A stretch of 64,000 nucleotides of DNA, from assembly GCA_003864495.1 (NCBI GenBank), contig ML133471.1, positions 1-64,000 on the forward strand, given 5' to 3'. The position numbers and the translations under genes are program-made. The stretch is from Nemopilema nomurai (lineage: Eukaryota > Cnidaria > Scyphozoa > Rhizostomeae > Rhizostomatidae). Within the stretch, counting starts at the first letter, position 1. The number at the start of each line of letters is the position of its first letter. Of this stretch, positions 1 through 10,748 are shown piece by piece. The notes beneath the pieces were generated by a model. That model saw nothing but the letters and a program-made list of their open reading frames with translations, was not told where the DNA came from and made no database searches.

Positions 1-59
1 AGATCTAAAAGTGGATGGTAGAAGTGATCTAAGGACCAGAAGCTTAGCAGGCATCTCAC

Positions 60-1316
60 CATAAGACTGGATCTTTTGCGTAAAAACATGAGTGGCCTCT
101 GGTTTTTGCTCTGCTTCTTTGCTTGGTAAATCTTTTTTCTTAGTTCCACTGTTTGGGTCAATTGAATGCTCTTCTTCAAGCTTGTGAATTCTTCCCTGTA
201 GCGCTGTTATTTCAGCAGCAATTAACTGTCGAACATTAGATCTTGATGCAACCTTGAGGAGTCTTTGTAACTCCTCACAATCTTGTGTTAACTACAACAA
301 AAGGTATACTAAAAAACTAAACTGATAAAAAACTATATAAAAACAAAATCCTTTGGAGAGGAAAATTTCATAGCTCAGTTGTGGTGAAAAATAAGCTTCA
401 TCAACTATATATGATTTGAATAGCACTCTATGTGCAAATGTATTGAGCACTGTACTACGGAAATATCAACAGACAAATTTCTATAACTTATATATCTATA
501 TATATATTATATATATATATATATCAAGGGAAGCTTTTGGTACAAAAACTGCCTCAGAGGGAAGAGCCACCTACTAATTGACAGGAAATCATTTACAATA
601 AAGATGGTTTCCAAGGCTGCCATCTTTGTAATGTGGATATGTCGAGTGCTATAAAATGAGCTATTTCTTGACCAAATGGAGCAAGCAAAACAAGAGTCAA
701 CGATGCTTTACCATTTTGGCGATTGTAGTCTGGGTAAAAAGGGCAACATTGTTAGACATTGATTACTTGGTCCAAGTTGAAGATATTGAGCTTTACTTGG
801 GTACATAGTCCTTTCTAACGAACCCTAATCAAGAAAAGTTTTACTCCAATCAATCATTGTGACGTTTCGTCAAACAAAGTCTAGTCAAAACTTATCATGT
901 TATAACTTATCTGGTCATGAACCCCAGTATCCCCAAATAGCCTGTCCTTAGGACCAATAAATTTTACAATTCTGACAGCTCTAAAACGTATGACATGTAG
1001 ACCCATACTCCAATAAGTGGTTGTTCTGTAGTACTCTGGCCCCGTACCATCAACCTCAAACATCGAGCTGTTTTTGTAGAATCCTGACTCTAAAGTTTCG
1101 CCAACATCGAGAACCCTTGATAAGAGCAGAACTCTCAATCGTAGGATCATCGTGGGCTATGCTTGGTGCATGCAATAAGGCCCCAGAGGCCTTAGATGTA
1201 GCACCGGAAATTTGGTTGGCAACGACTGAAGCATTATTTAAATCATTATGTTGTAAAGTAAAAATGCAAACAGAACAAACGAGTATTAAATAATTTACCT
1301 CTTCAATTGATTCCAT
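60..1316 (-). CDS. CACYBP: Calcyclin-binding protein / Siah-interacting protein, N-terminal part (partial gene)
   Basis: Two coding exons are visible: exon 1 at 1299-1316 (ATG at 1316, encoding MESIEE, then donor GTAAAT) and exon 2 at 60-291 (acceptor TTGTTGTAG, donor GTGAGA). Phases join cleanly. The product begins with the helical SIAH-interacting dimerisation region (ELQRLLKVASRSNVRQLI matches the family pattern EEVKVLLEKATRKRVRDAL), then a charged KKK linker, and ends at FTQKIQSYG, which matches the start of the CS/p23-like domain; that domain, usually beginning with Trp-Asp, must lie left of the window. Known role of the family: a cytosolic/nuclear adaptor linking Siah1-Skp1 ubiquitin ligase and Hsp90, binding S100A6 through its C-terminal SGS region. 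The next gene upstream is PINK1 on the same strand, 1.3 kb away. Identity rests on remembered family sequence; fairly sure. Confidence 0.85.
292..1298 (-). other. Intron 1 of CACYBP
   Basis: About 1 kb of AT-rich intron between the GTAAAT donor (1298) and the TTGTAG acceptor (292). It contains a TA microsatellite at 489-524. The open frames at 881-1150 and 1021-1293 resemble no family I know and look like chance. Confidence 0.7.
489..524. repeat. (TA)n microsatellite
   Basis: A near-perfect alternating TA tract with two interruptions, lying in CACYBP intron 1. Confidence 0.9.
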
Positions 1317-2645
1317 GATTTAAAACAGAAAGTAATACGAATGACTGCAGCAAATTTTCCTTCTTCGAGAAGCAAAGGCGATTGCACATGATTTCTGAGA
1401 ACGAGACTAGACATTCTGGAACAGCTCTGCTTGCCGCGGAAAAACCTCGGGATAATCGCGGTTACGAAAGCGAAGCAGACTTTCAAAACATGGCCATTCA
1501 TCAGGCGGACTCTCTTTTCTCCATGAAAAAATAGGATAGTGGTAGCAAGCCTGCTCCAAAGCTTTTGAAGGGAGATTCTTTCTGTTGTATTGTTTTGTTG
1601 CGATATGGACGCTAATAACCCCGGTAGTTTGGTGTGTTTGGAGTATGATGCCCAAAATGTTGGTCTTTTTATTGGCTAGGGTATTAATCTAAAAGGCACA
1701 CTATAGAAGTAGGCAAGGGTGTTTGAGCTTAATCTGCTTTTGCGTTGCGAAAGAAGATGCATCAGTGTCAGAGGGAGAAGAGCAATCCTCCACTTTGATC
1801 AAGAACATTTGGAAGCAGGCAACGTACCAATGGAACGATAAAGGTTTGAGCGAGCATCATGGAAGGAAGACGAGAAAATTTTCACAGATGTGAAATGCAG
1901 TATCGCAACTGTTATTTCCATTTCCATCAAAAATAGTCCGTTAATTTAAATGTTTATATTTGACATCAGGTTTTCCCTCTTGGATCAGCTGTTCATTAAG
2001 GCATACGTTGATGCTATCCTTTTTCTCTTGAAGCAGTGTTTGACTGTAATATTTTGAGATTCTAGAGGCTGTTAGAAGCTGTTTAGGAAAGGAATTTGTT
2101 TCCCATTCTTTTCATCTCTCCCTTCAGGTTTCTCTGTTTCGGATTTTACCTTGAACCAAGCAACTCAAACAAACAAACAAGAAAACGAACGGTCCTTTTC
2201 TCGACTTCATCTAAAAGACATACTAACAGGTAATTCCAACCTGCCTAGTAAAAAATTATTTCTAAAACTATTTACAACCCAGATACAGTTTCACACAGAA
2301 ATGTTCATAGCAAACAAGACACACCACTAAAAATCATATATCCACGCAGTATCTATTCACATATTAATTCAAAGGAACGTGGAACTGTTAAAGCAAATTC
2401 TTAAAGCTTTTTACAATAGACAGCAGATGATCAGGAGAAACACGTCGAAGGAAACATCCTTGAAGCTAGGAGAAAAAAATGGACTTAGCACACAGACGCA
2501 AACACAGTACAATACTATAAAATAGCGAAATAAGGCGAAAAACGGCACGGGCAAACCAAAGTAAATAAAGGCATCATTTACAAATGGATAAAATCGTATG
2601 TTAGGCATAGTTTTGAAATAGCCGATATTTGTGAGATATAAGTTA
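1317..2645. other. Intergenic region between CACYBP and PINK1, with probable CACYBP promoter
   Basis: The part next to CACYBP (about 1,330-1,660) is richer in GC and probably holds its 5' UTR and promoter. On the minus strand an inverted CCAAT box (CCAAT at 1675-1671) is followed by CAATAAAAAG. The rest is presumably the PINK1 3' UTR and spacer. I found no AATAAA signal close after the PINK1 stop. The minus-strand frames at 1407-1655 and 2411-2722 are not supported as genes. Confidence 0.5.
1671..1675 (-). promoter_or_regulatory. CCAAT box upstream of CACYBP
   Basis: The sequence AGCCAAT reads on the minus strand about 355 bases before the CACYBP ATG, at the upstream edge of a locally GC-richer block. 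CCAAT boxes (NF-Y sites) are common in housekeeping promoters, but a short motif like this also occurs by chance. Confidence 0.25.
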
Positions 2646-5600
2646 TCAGTAGATGCTGCTGGTTCTGCAATAAAGTCTAGCTCTGTAAAATTGACCCACC
2701 GAGAGTTCAGCTGAAGCAGCATTTCCCTCTTGCTTCGAATTACGAATACGTTTCAAGTACTGGGACCAGAATCTAAGGAGCCATCTATAAAAAAAGTTTT
2801 CAGTTTAATTAAACTTGACTTTTTTGAAGTTGAAGTGAACTAAAAACATTTACAAAAGTTTCTGGAAGTTTTCACTGTCAGGTTATTCATTATAGATTCA
2901 AAATGTTGAATAATAAAACCCGCATTTTCCAGTGAATAGTTATCAAATTGTTCCCAGGTAGCTTGTCGGACCTTCATGTTACTAGACCCAAAAAAATTAA
3001 AAAAAGTATACAAAGCTGGGACGAACATTTTGATATCTTCTTCCGAAACATCTTTCTCTGACCACCATTCTTCTGGTGCAAAAAAAATTACACAAGCCAA
3101 AACTGCAGCTTCATCGGCGGTCATGCGCTTGTTTGCATCTCTCTGCAAAACTTGATTGATCAATTGGCCAACCACTCTGTCATACCTAGAAAACAAAATA
3201 AGGAAATTTTGACAATTCTACTCAATGCAACTTTCGCTGTACAGCCACTTACTCCTTAGTGCCTCAGCTCCTTCCCTCTTTGTAATATTCTCTGAAAATC
3301 AGATCCTTGTCTATCAATAATTCCAGCACGTTAACAATGCTACTGGGAGATTGCTAAAGAGTGATTACGTTTTGCATTACATTCCGGATCAATTGGTCAC
3401 AATGAAGAGGTACGAATGAGGATACCCAAAGTCAACCACCCCTCTCCTCCCCCAGAAAAAGTAATGATGCAGGTGGTAGTTTATAGGTACCTCCAAAGCC
3501 TTTCCACGTCCTCTTCTGAGTAACTTCTATTTTCTAATCGTCCATCAGCGAATGGATTGCTTCCTCCAAAAATTTCAAACGCTATTGTACCACTTGCCCA
3601 AACTGAAGAGAAAATTGGACACAAAAATGTAACTAACTCAAAGAAAAGCTAGCTATACTAACATTGATGGCTGATAAAATATTAACATGCTTTGCTTAAT
3701 TGAACAGTCTGGCATAAGACTACCCACATGTTTCATGTTGTGTTCATATCTGAAAGGTATTTTGGGGACCCTTTTCCCAAGGTTAAGGTTACGGTAAACG
3801 TTTTCTGGACGAAAACATCCATTTTTCGATTACTTCACATTCTGATAGCCGAATTAATAAGGAACATAATGATACCATGTTTGAAACTAGAAGAAGTTTT
3901 GAAAATGGAAAAAATCCCATATAAATGAAGGTTTCCATAATTTCCTTATCAAAGTTTCTAGCTGCGGTTTTCAAATCGCTCGACCTGTTAAGCCGATAAT
4001 CCTTGTTCTGCTTCCTGTGGTTTGTATAAGAGTAGGGCACATCCATGGGTTGTTGTGTTTATTTAAAGACGCTAATTGATCTTAGAGCCTAAACTACTTG
4101 ACCCGGATTACATTGTTGGTAATATGATCCCGATGTGTATCATCGCAAGTGCGATCAGTAAAATCCCGTTTTCTCCGGACTCAAAATTCCTCTACATACA
4201 GGTACGAAAAAGCTATTTTATACCCAAGGAACCAATCGAATGGCTTGAAAATTTGCATACGGCCAGGGCAGATGTGGGCAAACAAAGGATGTCTCAAAAA
4301 ATTTTATTTGCTCTGGTCCGTCTTTTATACCCAAATACAGTTGCGGGAGGGTGGACCAATTTTTGACAGGGTATAGTTCAAGAAGAGGAGGAATTCTGAG
4401 ACACACTTTGGTAGCTTAGGATCTGCACTTCCTGTTGGGATAATTATATTTTGTTACCTCAAACGCAAGGGTACAAAATAGCTTTTGAAGGTGGTACGCT
4501 CTTTTGAGCAATAAATTTGCTTTGAAAATATCCTTTTACATTTTTTGCCAAAAGTTTTGATCTGGCTGGATACGCCACAATCTTGGGCATCGAATGATAT
4601 ATAGTTTACCCAGATTCCATGAACAGTCTGGTCTTAAGGAGAGAAAAACCAAATTTCGTGTTGAAAACGTTTACCGAACTATAAATAGGGAAATTTTTAG
4701 TATTCATTTATGCTTAACAAAATATGTCTGTATAATAGTTGATGTAGCTTGTAGATTTTTTTATTGAAAATCACTGATGAATCAACATTTGTCCTTGTTT
4801 TTATACCAAAAGGCAGATGGTTCGCACATGTTTTCAAAACAAGCCTGTAGCTTATAGATTGTTTGGATTAAATAATGAATGGAGAAATTTAAAAACTTTT
4901 TAGAAACAAGTTTAAGAAACTTTTGAATTACGGTCAGCTTTGGAATAGTCAATAAATCTTCCCCATCCTGGCTGTGCCATTGCAACCTATAACGAAAAAA
5001 TAAGTAAGTGAATAAGTCGCAGTAAAAATGGGCTGTTTTGTTCTTGTCAGACGCTTGCTCTTGCCACTGCCTCACTACCACCCCAATTTATTTCAAGGCT
5101 TTTCCCTTTTTGTCCCTAGAGGTCACTGTATTCCTGTATAAATGTTCTTAAGCTTTTAATGAAAATAGAGCAGAATCTCTTACTGATAACAATGTAGGCA
5201 GTTACATCAAGCATTCTAGTGACAAATCAAGAAAAATGCAAGGCAATCATTTGGAGAGCCTAAATCACCTTCAGGTCCTTGACGACTTTTAACAAACATT
5301 TTTGGGCAAATGATTGCCCTTTTAAGCTATTCCAGGTGGGCAGTTCATCATCCTTGTGAAAATTTCTTCACAAAAAGCATAACTCTTTTATTGTACATAG
5401 CCAGAAATTAAAATGACAAGTATAACATGAAAAAGGTCAAAAACAAATTGCTGCTAAGCTTCAGAGAGTAGACAATTGGTAAGAGATTACATTTATCTAC
5501 CTCAGGTGCCATTAATGCACTGTTCCCACCACGATCCACATGGTGACTGAAGAAGGGAAGCTTCAACTTCAAATCTTCATCTCCAAGGCAGCATCCAAAA

Positions 5601-8600
5601 TCAGTTATGACAAGCTTTGGATATTTACCACATGACAAATCCAGCAAAATATTATCTGTTTTCAAATCCCTGTGGGCCTCATAATTATCAACCAAATGAG
5701 CAACACCTTCAAAAAGCTGAGCCAAGAGAAACCTTCTCTCTTTTGATGAAACATTGGAGTCCTTGATGTACTGCCTGAGTGTACAAGAATATCTAGGCAT
5801 AATCAAGCACAATGTCTTATTTCTTCCCAAGCCATCTGCAAAGTGATGCTTAGGTAAGGCTATTGGATATGACTCAACAGCATCTGCAGGGCATGGAGTT
5901 TCCTCAACCAATGCATGCAGAACTTGAATGATATTTGGATGCTGTGGCAAGGACTTTTGCTTCCAGTTGTCTGTTGAGATTGAAGGGAATAAATGCTTTA
6001 AGAAACATAAAAAATATCATTTTGTGAAAAGGAATGAGAATGCAATGATGTGGGCTATCAAAGATTGTAATGCAGACATGAAAATTACCATTATCCATCA
6101 CAAGTTCTGGATCTGCAAGAACACGGCACTCCTTTGCAAAACCCTATAGGTGGCAAACAAAAAGGAAAACATAAGATAGATTAATGAATAAAATGATACT
6201 TAAGTATACACTAATTATCTTGTATGGTTAATATCTGACATATAAATGTCCACCAAGAACAGAGTCCTATACTTTTTGAGTCCTTGTCTATGACCTTCTG
6301 ACTGAAGCTTCCTTAAACATTATGAAGAAGTATTTTGTCTCTGTTTATTCCAACTCTCCCTTGACTTTCAGATGTCATATCAGAATATTTCAACTAGTTG
6401 TGTTTATTTGAAGAACAAAATTAATTTTGAATTAATCCATTTGTTCCCTCATTAAATTTTATTAGATAAAAATTACCAAACACTCTTTGCATTTTAACTC
6501 AAATATAAAATTTGAGTTATCTTTACAAACCAACCTTTTTCAGTGCATGTCCATTTGAAGCATGTTCATAGTTGAACATTATCTTAACTGCATACTAAGA
6601 AAGGAAAAGTAGCTGCTTAATATTGCAAGAAGGAGAACATGAGATATCATAACGAACTAAAGATTTAAGCAAATTGCATCTTTTTTCTGAATTTTTAGAT
6701 AAAATTCAAACGGTCATTGAGAGCTGATTTCAGGGTTTCTTGTGAGTTTACCATTAAAATGACTAGTCAGACATCGGTGAAATCAATTCAAATGTTATTC
6801 ATCTTTTGCTTTACATTGGATGACTTGCTTAAGATCACACATTTCAAACTAGATGAGGTATCACTGACAAACACAAAAAAGAATGGAATGCAAACCTCCT
6901 TGTTTTCATAATTAGCAGCATAAACTGCAGCAGCTGATGAGCATTTTCCTAACCGTTCACTCAATAAATACTTTTTCAATGACTGAGGGGCCTTTGTTGT
7001 ATGTTTTTCTGCCTTTTCATTCTGCAAAAGGAGAAAATAAAATGGATAAACAAAACAACTCATATCAATGGATGGGTCTGGGCTGAAACAGTTAAAACAG
7101 GCATAGACATGGTGCAGAGTTGGTTAACTGCTCAATCGATTAGCAACATGCAGTATGATAATGTATAAATGTCACAAAACCGACAGAATAGATAGCAAGC
7201 TCCTAAGAAATTCAAATCATTCATAACCTAGTATTACAATTCACATATGGCTCCATGCCACAAAAGGTGTCTGACATTACTTTTAAAATGAATTTACATG
7301 TAGAACAGGTTGGTAAGTAGCCAAGTATATGAAACACCCTTCTAAAAATAAAACTGTTAAAAATCATATATTCATAGCATAGTGAACTTGGTCTACTTAC
7401 CTCATCCTTTAGTACCATCTGCATGCACCTTAAAGCATCACTCATGCTAATTTTACCTTGAGAAGCCTCAACTGATTCAGTGTGCTCTGTTGAATGTAAA
7501 GATCAATTACCATAAATTTTCATTTTCATCAGATTCTGAAAAACCGCCAACCCACTCATTTGGAGAATACTGCTAGACTTTGCACCTGCAATTTTATATT
7601 TTATTATCTTTTCACGTATGGTAATGAGGTTTAGAAAAACTATTGTCAGGAGGGTTCTTAGGGAACCATATGGCAGAACCCTTTAGATGCAATATACTAA
7701 ACAACATTGTTTCATATTGAATGAATTGAAATATGAGAATCAGAAATAAATCTATGATTACAGAAACAAATAAACATGTTCAAGAAGATTGGCTACATGG
7801 TCTTGCTGTCTTGTGATATCCTACTAATTCATAAAGCATTCTTATAGTAATCCTACATAATCAAGACCAGATGATCAGTGGCTATAGTTGTCTAATGCAA
7901 CATGCTACTAGATTTTACACTCTTTGAGTGCATATTTTCAATTTTTAAATAGCTGTTACTGATAATATACGAGACATTTGCAAAGATTTGTCAAGGTTGA
8001 TGGCACCCTCTATCAATCTGTGGGATAGAAGCCTAATTAAGACTGCTATGTCAGAAAATTTCCACTCTCATGCCAAATCAAGCAGTGCATAGAAAGAAAA
8101 GCTTTGATGATTATCATTCCTAGACAATCAATAAACACCTGACAAAAAGGTCAGCCATAAAACAAACAGCAAACCTAAATAAATGTATCCGAAAGCTCCA
8201 AACAGCGTTGTTAGTCTTGTGATCTTGTGCCACTCTGATACTGCATTGCCTGAATGAGTAAAAGCCATCAGTGGATAAAAATACGCATGTAAAAACAAAT
8301 AGTAAACAGCTTTCAACACTACGAAAGTTGATAAAACCTGAGCAGGGGGTTGAGTCTTGTTCATAAACATCGCCATTAAACAATAATGTTGTAAACCTAC
8401 CGACTCTAATTTGTTCAGAACTTTGCCAAAAGAGCCTCGAGAATCCTCTTAAAAATCCCAACAAGCACACATTGTAAGCGGTATTAACATTTCTGTGCAG
8501 CAGAGATGCCCGTCCAACAGCAACTTCGACATGTGGCCTAGGCACGACGAACTCGGGCGACAAAACTGTCTGCAAGCTATCTTGCTCTTGCCATCCATTA

Positions 8601-8665
8601 GACTTTAACCGATTAGGCAACCGAACAAGTTCGCGGAAGAGCTTTCTTGCGGCCTTGAACGCCAT
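2646..8665 (-). CDS. PINK1: PTEN-induced kinase 1, mitochondrial Ser/Thr kinase
   Basis: Ten coding exons on the minus strand: 8665-8401, 7486-7401, 7021-6896, 6594-6535, 6143-6089, 5970-5501, 4986-4932, 3602-3491, 3185-3027 and 2784-2646. All phases agree, giving 508 codons (human protein 581). Residues 1-30 are basic and amphipathic, as expected of a mitochondrial targeting sequence. A hydrophobic stretch lies at about 62-80. The kinase domain follows: Gly-rich loop about 141-152 (GKCSSAAAV), AVK lysine K163, catalytic HRDLK 297-301, N304, DFGCC 321-325, and GGN..LMAPE 345-354, all strongly PINK1-like. DYSKAD then GTIAFEIFG also match. The C-terminal extension carries WLLRFWSQYL in the last exon. 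Family role: PINK1 accumulates on depolarised mitochondria at the TOM complex and phosphorylates ubiquitin and Parkin to start mitophagy. The exon 9 donor is uncertain (3027 or 3012, same phase). Several donors are weak (GTTTGC, GTTGGT, GTTCGT). The ATG at 8665 is the first in frame. Confidence 0.93.
3603..4931 (-). other. PINK1 intron 7
   Basis: A 1.3 kb intron between GTAATT (after 4932) and CTTCAG (before 3602). It holds several short open frames on both strands (4076-4376 plus is the longest) with no recognisable domain. Nothing else is seen in it. Confidence 0.6.
7487..8400 (-). other. PINK1 intron 1
   Basis: A 0.9 kb intron from donor GTAGGT (8400) to acceptor TTCAACAG (7487). The open frames 8120-8668 and 8128-8376 run from exon 1 into this intron and are not a separate membrane protein. 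Confidence 0.65.
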
Positions 8666-8791
8666 CACATCGCATAAGGCAATGAAACAAGTAGCATATC
8701 CTCAACTGTGTTTCATACCCATCTTCGTTGTTTTCGTTTCTAAATTCCAATTTTGTCCGATTGCGTCATTGCCTCGGTATCATCTCCACAC

Positions 8792-8797
8792 CACGTG
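8792..8797. promoter_or_regulatory. CACGTG E-box upstream of PINK1
   Basis: A palindromic CACGTG lies about 130 bases upstream of the PINK1 ATG, with a TGACGCA (CRE/AP-1-like) motif at 8762-8768 on the minus strand. bHLH-ZIP factors of the USF/MiT type bind CACGTG. Function here is inference from position only. Confidence 0.25.
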
Positions 8798-8848
8798 AAG
8801 GAGATCTGTTGCAGAACCAGCGCACAACACACAACATTATTCTTCCAA

Positions 8849-8870
8849 ATATTATATATATATATATAAA
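8849..8870. repeat. (TA)n microsatellite
   Basis: A short alternating AT tract in the region upstream of PINK1. Confidence 0.85.
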
Positions 8871-10699
8871 TCGCAATGTTTTCAAATAATCTGCGTAGTT
8901 TAATTCCTTGCGATTTTTTTCTTTCGCTAGATCTACCATCCAAAATGTACCAGTCTATTGTGTGACAGAGATAATGCCACATCTGATTCCTTTCTTACTT
9001 CGAGTAGTTAGGCAAAGCAGTTTCTCAGGTTAAAGGGGAAATCTTGAAGATACTTTTAGTTGTATTCAGACAATTTAGTTTTGCTGTCATGCAATTGATT
9101 CTGAGTAACTTTTATAGAACGCTATTAGGGGACCTTTCTGTCAAGAATAAGAGTCGGAAATTTTAACTTTCAAACTCATCTAGAGATACCTTTCAAACCT
9201 GTTCAAAGTGACGTTCTTAAAATGACGGTTGGAGGACCATTTTGCTCATGTCAAGGCTTAGGAGCTTTCATAGCCTCATTGTGATGCTTCTGGAGACTAT
9301 ATGCTCTGCTACGTTTGCTCGGGCAGAACACAAAACTTTATTTATGAGCAGCAAAAGTAAAGAGAATTCTTTTACCACATCTAGATTCTCGAAATGGAAG
9401 CAAGCCCTGGAACATTTAAGGCAACAAGTGAAGCTTCAAATATCACAAGAATACTTTTATCTATAAGTGTGTTGCCCCACCATGCGGTATTGCATTTGCA
9501 ATTGTGAAAGTTGGATTTGACGAAGGTATTTGGTGGGGACATTTTCAAAGACCTCCTTGCTATTTTTGTCGGTTGTTTTGATATATGCAACCTTTACAAT
9601 AGCTGAATTGCATAAAGTGAAGGATCCAATGAAGCTAGCAATTGTTTTAAAGTGCCTTTTCCGACCTTCTGAAGGTTTCAAAAAAACTTCCCAGTTTCGC
9701 CTCGGAATTAGCCCCTCAACTTTCAAACGGCTGTGCGGTCCCTGAGGAGGACGGTGAAAAGTAATTTCGGAATCGAACATGCATTTGAATTATTGAAGAT
9801 TCTGAATCGGGGGAAAAAAGCTTTGAGTTAAAGGAGAGCATTTACATTCGATTAGGTTTAATATGTTTACACACTAAACATGATTTTGCATTTATTGCCG
9901 TTGAAAACTTCATAATTAAAAAAGTATTGGGAATGATATAAGGAATTCCCACAAAGCAAACATTTGGCTGATTCAAAGCAGCAGTGTTTATTTGTAAATT
10001 TTTGTGTGCAAATTAAAAATTTGTTTCGTTCAATTCTTTATAGACTGGTGGCTCGTCCCCCCTAAGCATTCTGATCGAAAATGAATATAAAAGTCCCTCC
10101 AAACTCCCTTCCACCTCAGAAACCTTGATGCATTGTTTCAGTACCTTTTTTCTTTACCTTGATACATAACTTTTCAGTGTCATATGAAAACATAGTATTT
10201 CTCGCTTTTTTCAATTTGTTTACACAGAATGCTGAATAGAAATTAGGAGCACTTTTGACTTGTACCAAAGACCTTTTGGCCCATTTTGTATCAGTTGCAT
10301 CATAAATGCAAGCAAATTTGCAACACAGAAACGAAAGAAAAAGTTGAAGATTAGGTTTTGCATTCTCATATATTTTACATTCCCTAAAAGATTATAAAGA
10401 ACTAATAATTCTTGCGTACTGACTACACAACACTACTTTCTCCAAGTAGCTTTCTCCATTTCTTAAATAATATTGCTCAAGGATGCGCTTCAACACCCAC
10501 TCACAACAACCAACAATTTCTTTCTCTTTAGGATAACATACTCTTAGAATGTTACATATACCAAGAAAAGTCTGAAATGCAAGTCAAATTCATGGCAAAA
10601 GATTTTCTTGCATCTCTTATTCATAATTCGGCAGCACTGAAGTGATTTCAAGGCACGTTTGGTCTTCAATGCACAACACCCCTAGGAACCAATAAAAAA
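8871..10699. other. Intergenic region between PINK1 and the frameshifted GPCR
   Basis: Apart from the TTF-finger relic at 9240-9470, I see no supported gene. The open frames at 9457-9780 (minus) and 9530-9745 (plus) start without ATG and match nothing I know. The last part (10,100-10,699) is AT-rich and unremarkable. Confidence 0.5.
9240..9470 (+). pseudogene. Relic of a transposon-type TTF zinc finger (ZMYM1/hAT-like)
   Basis: The plus-strand frame reads ARAEHKTLFMSSKSKENSF, followed by TTSRFSKWKQALEHLR. This matches the conserved C-terminal half of the TTF-type zinc finger found before hAT-type and ZMYM1-like transposases (family pattern: F.C..C, then ..F...GFSNWK.AL..F..H..S..H). The expected paired cysteines and final histidines are decayed (CSATFARAE; LQISQE), and I find no downstream transposase domain or terminal repeats. 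It is best read as a short, old fragment of a DNA transposon between PINK1 and the GPCR gene. Confidence 0.55.
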
Positions 10700-10705
10700 T
10701 TTATT
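10700..10705 (-). terminator. AATAAA polyadenylation signal for the minus-strand GPCR
   Basis: AATAAA reads on the minus strand 44 bases after the stop codon of the GPCR gene, a normal distance for a compact 3' UTR. Confidence 0.5.
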
Positions 10706-10748
10706 CGACCAGAGTTATTTGTATCTTTGCCTTCAATCTTCCTTTGCG

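Noticed and set aside
360..420. TAGCTCAGTTG motif suggesting a tRNA A box
   Set aside because: No B box at the right distance and no cloverleaf pairing.
3243..3360. Exon-like open frame on the minus strand (SIVNVLELLIDKDLIFREYY) preceded by TCTTTAG, within the PINK1 gene
   Set aside because: Its phase does not fit: after exon 8 (phase 2) it meets a stop, whereas exon 8 joins perfectly to the exon starting at 3185.
8120..8400. Hydrophobic open frames suggesting a small membrane protein next to PINK1 exon 1
   Set aside because: They are read-through of exon 1 into intron 1; the good donor at 8400 and the matching phase with exon 2 explain the region.
9530..9745. Plus-strand open frame with a hydrophobic N-terminus resembling a secreted protein
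   Set aside because: There is no ATG at its start, and it overlaps an equally long frame on the other strand; no family match.
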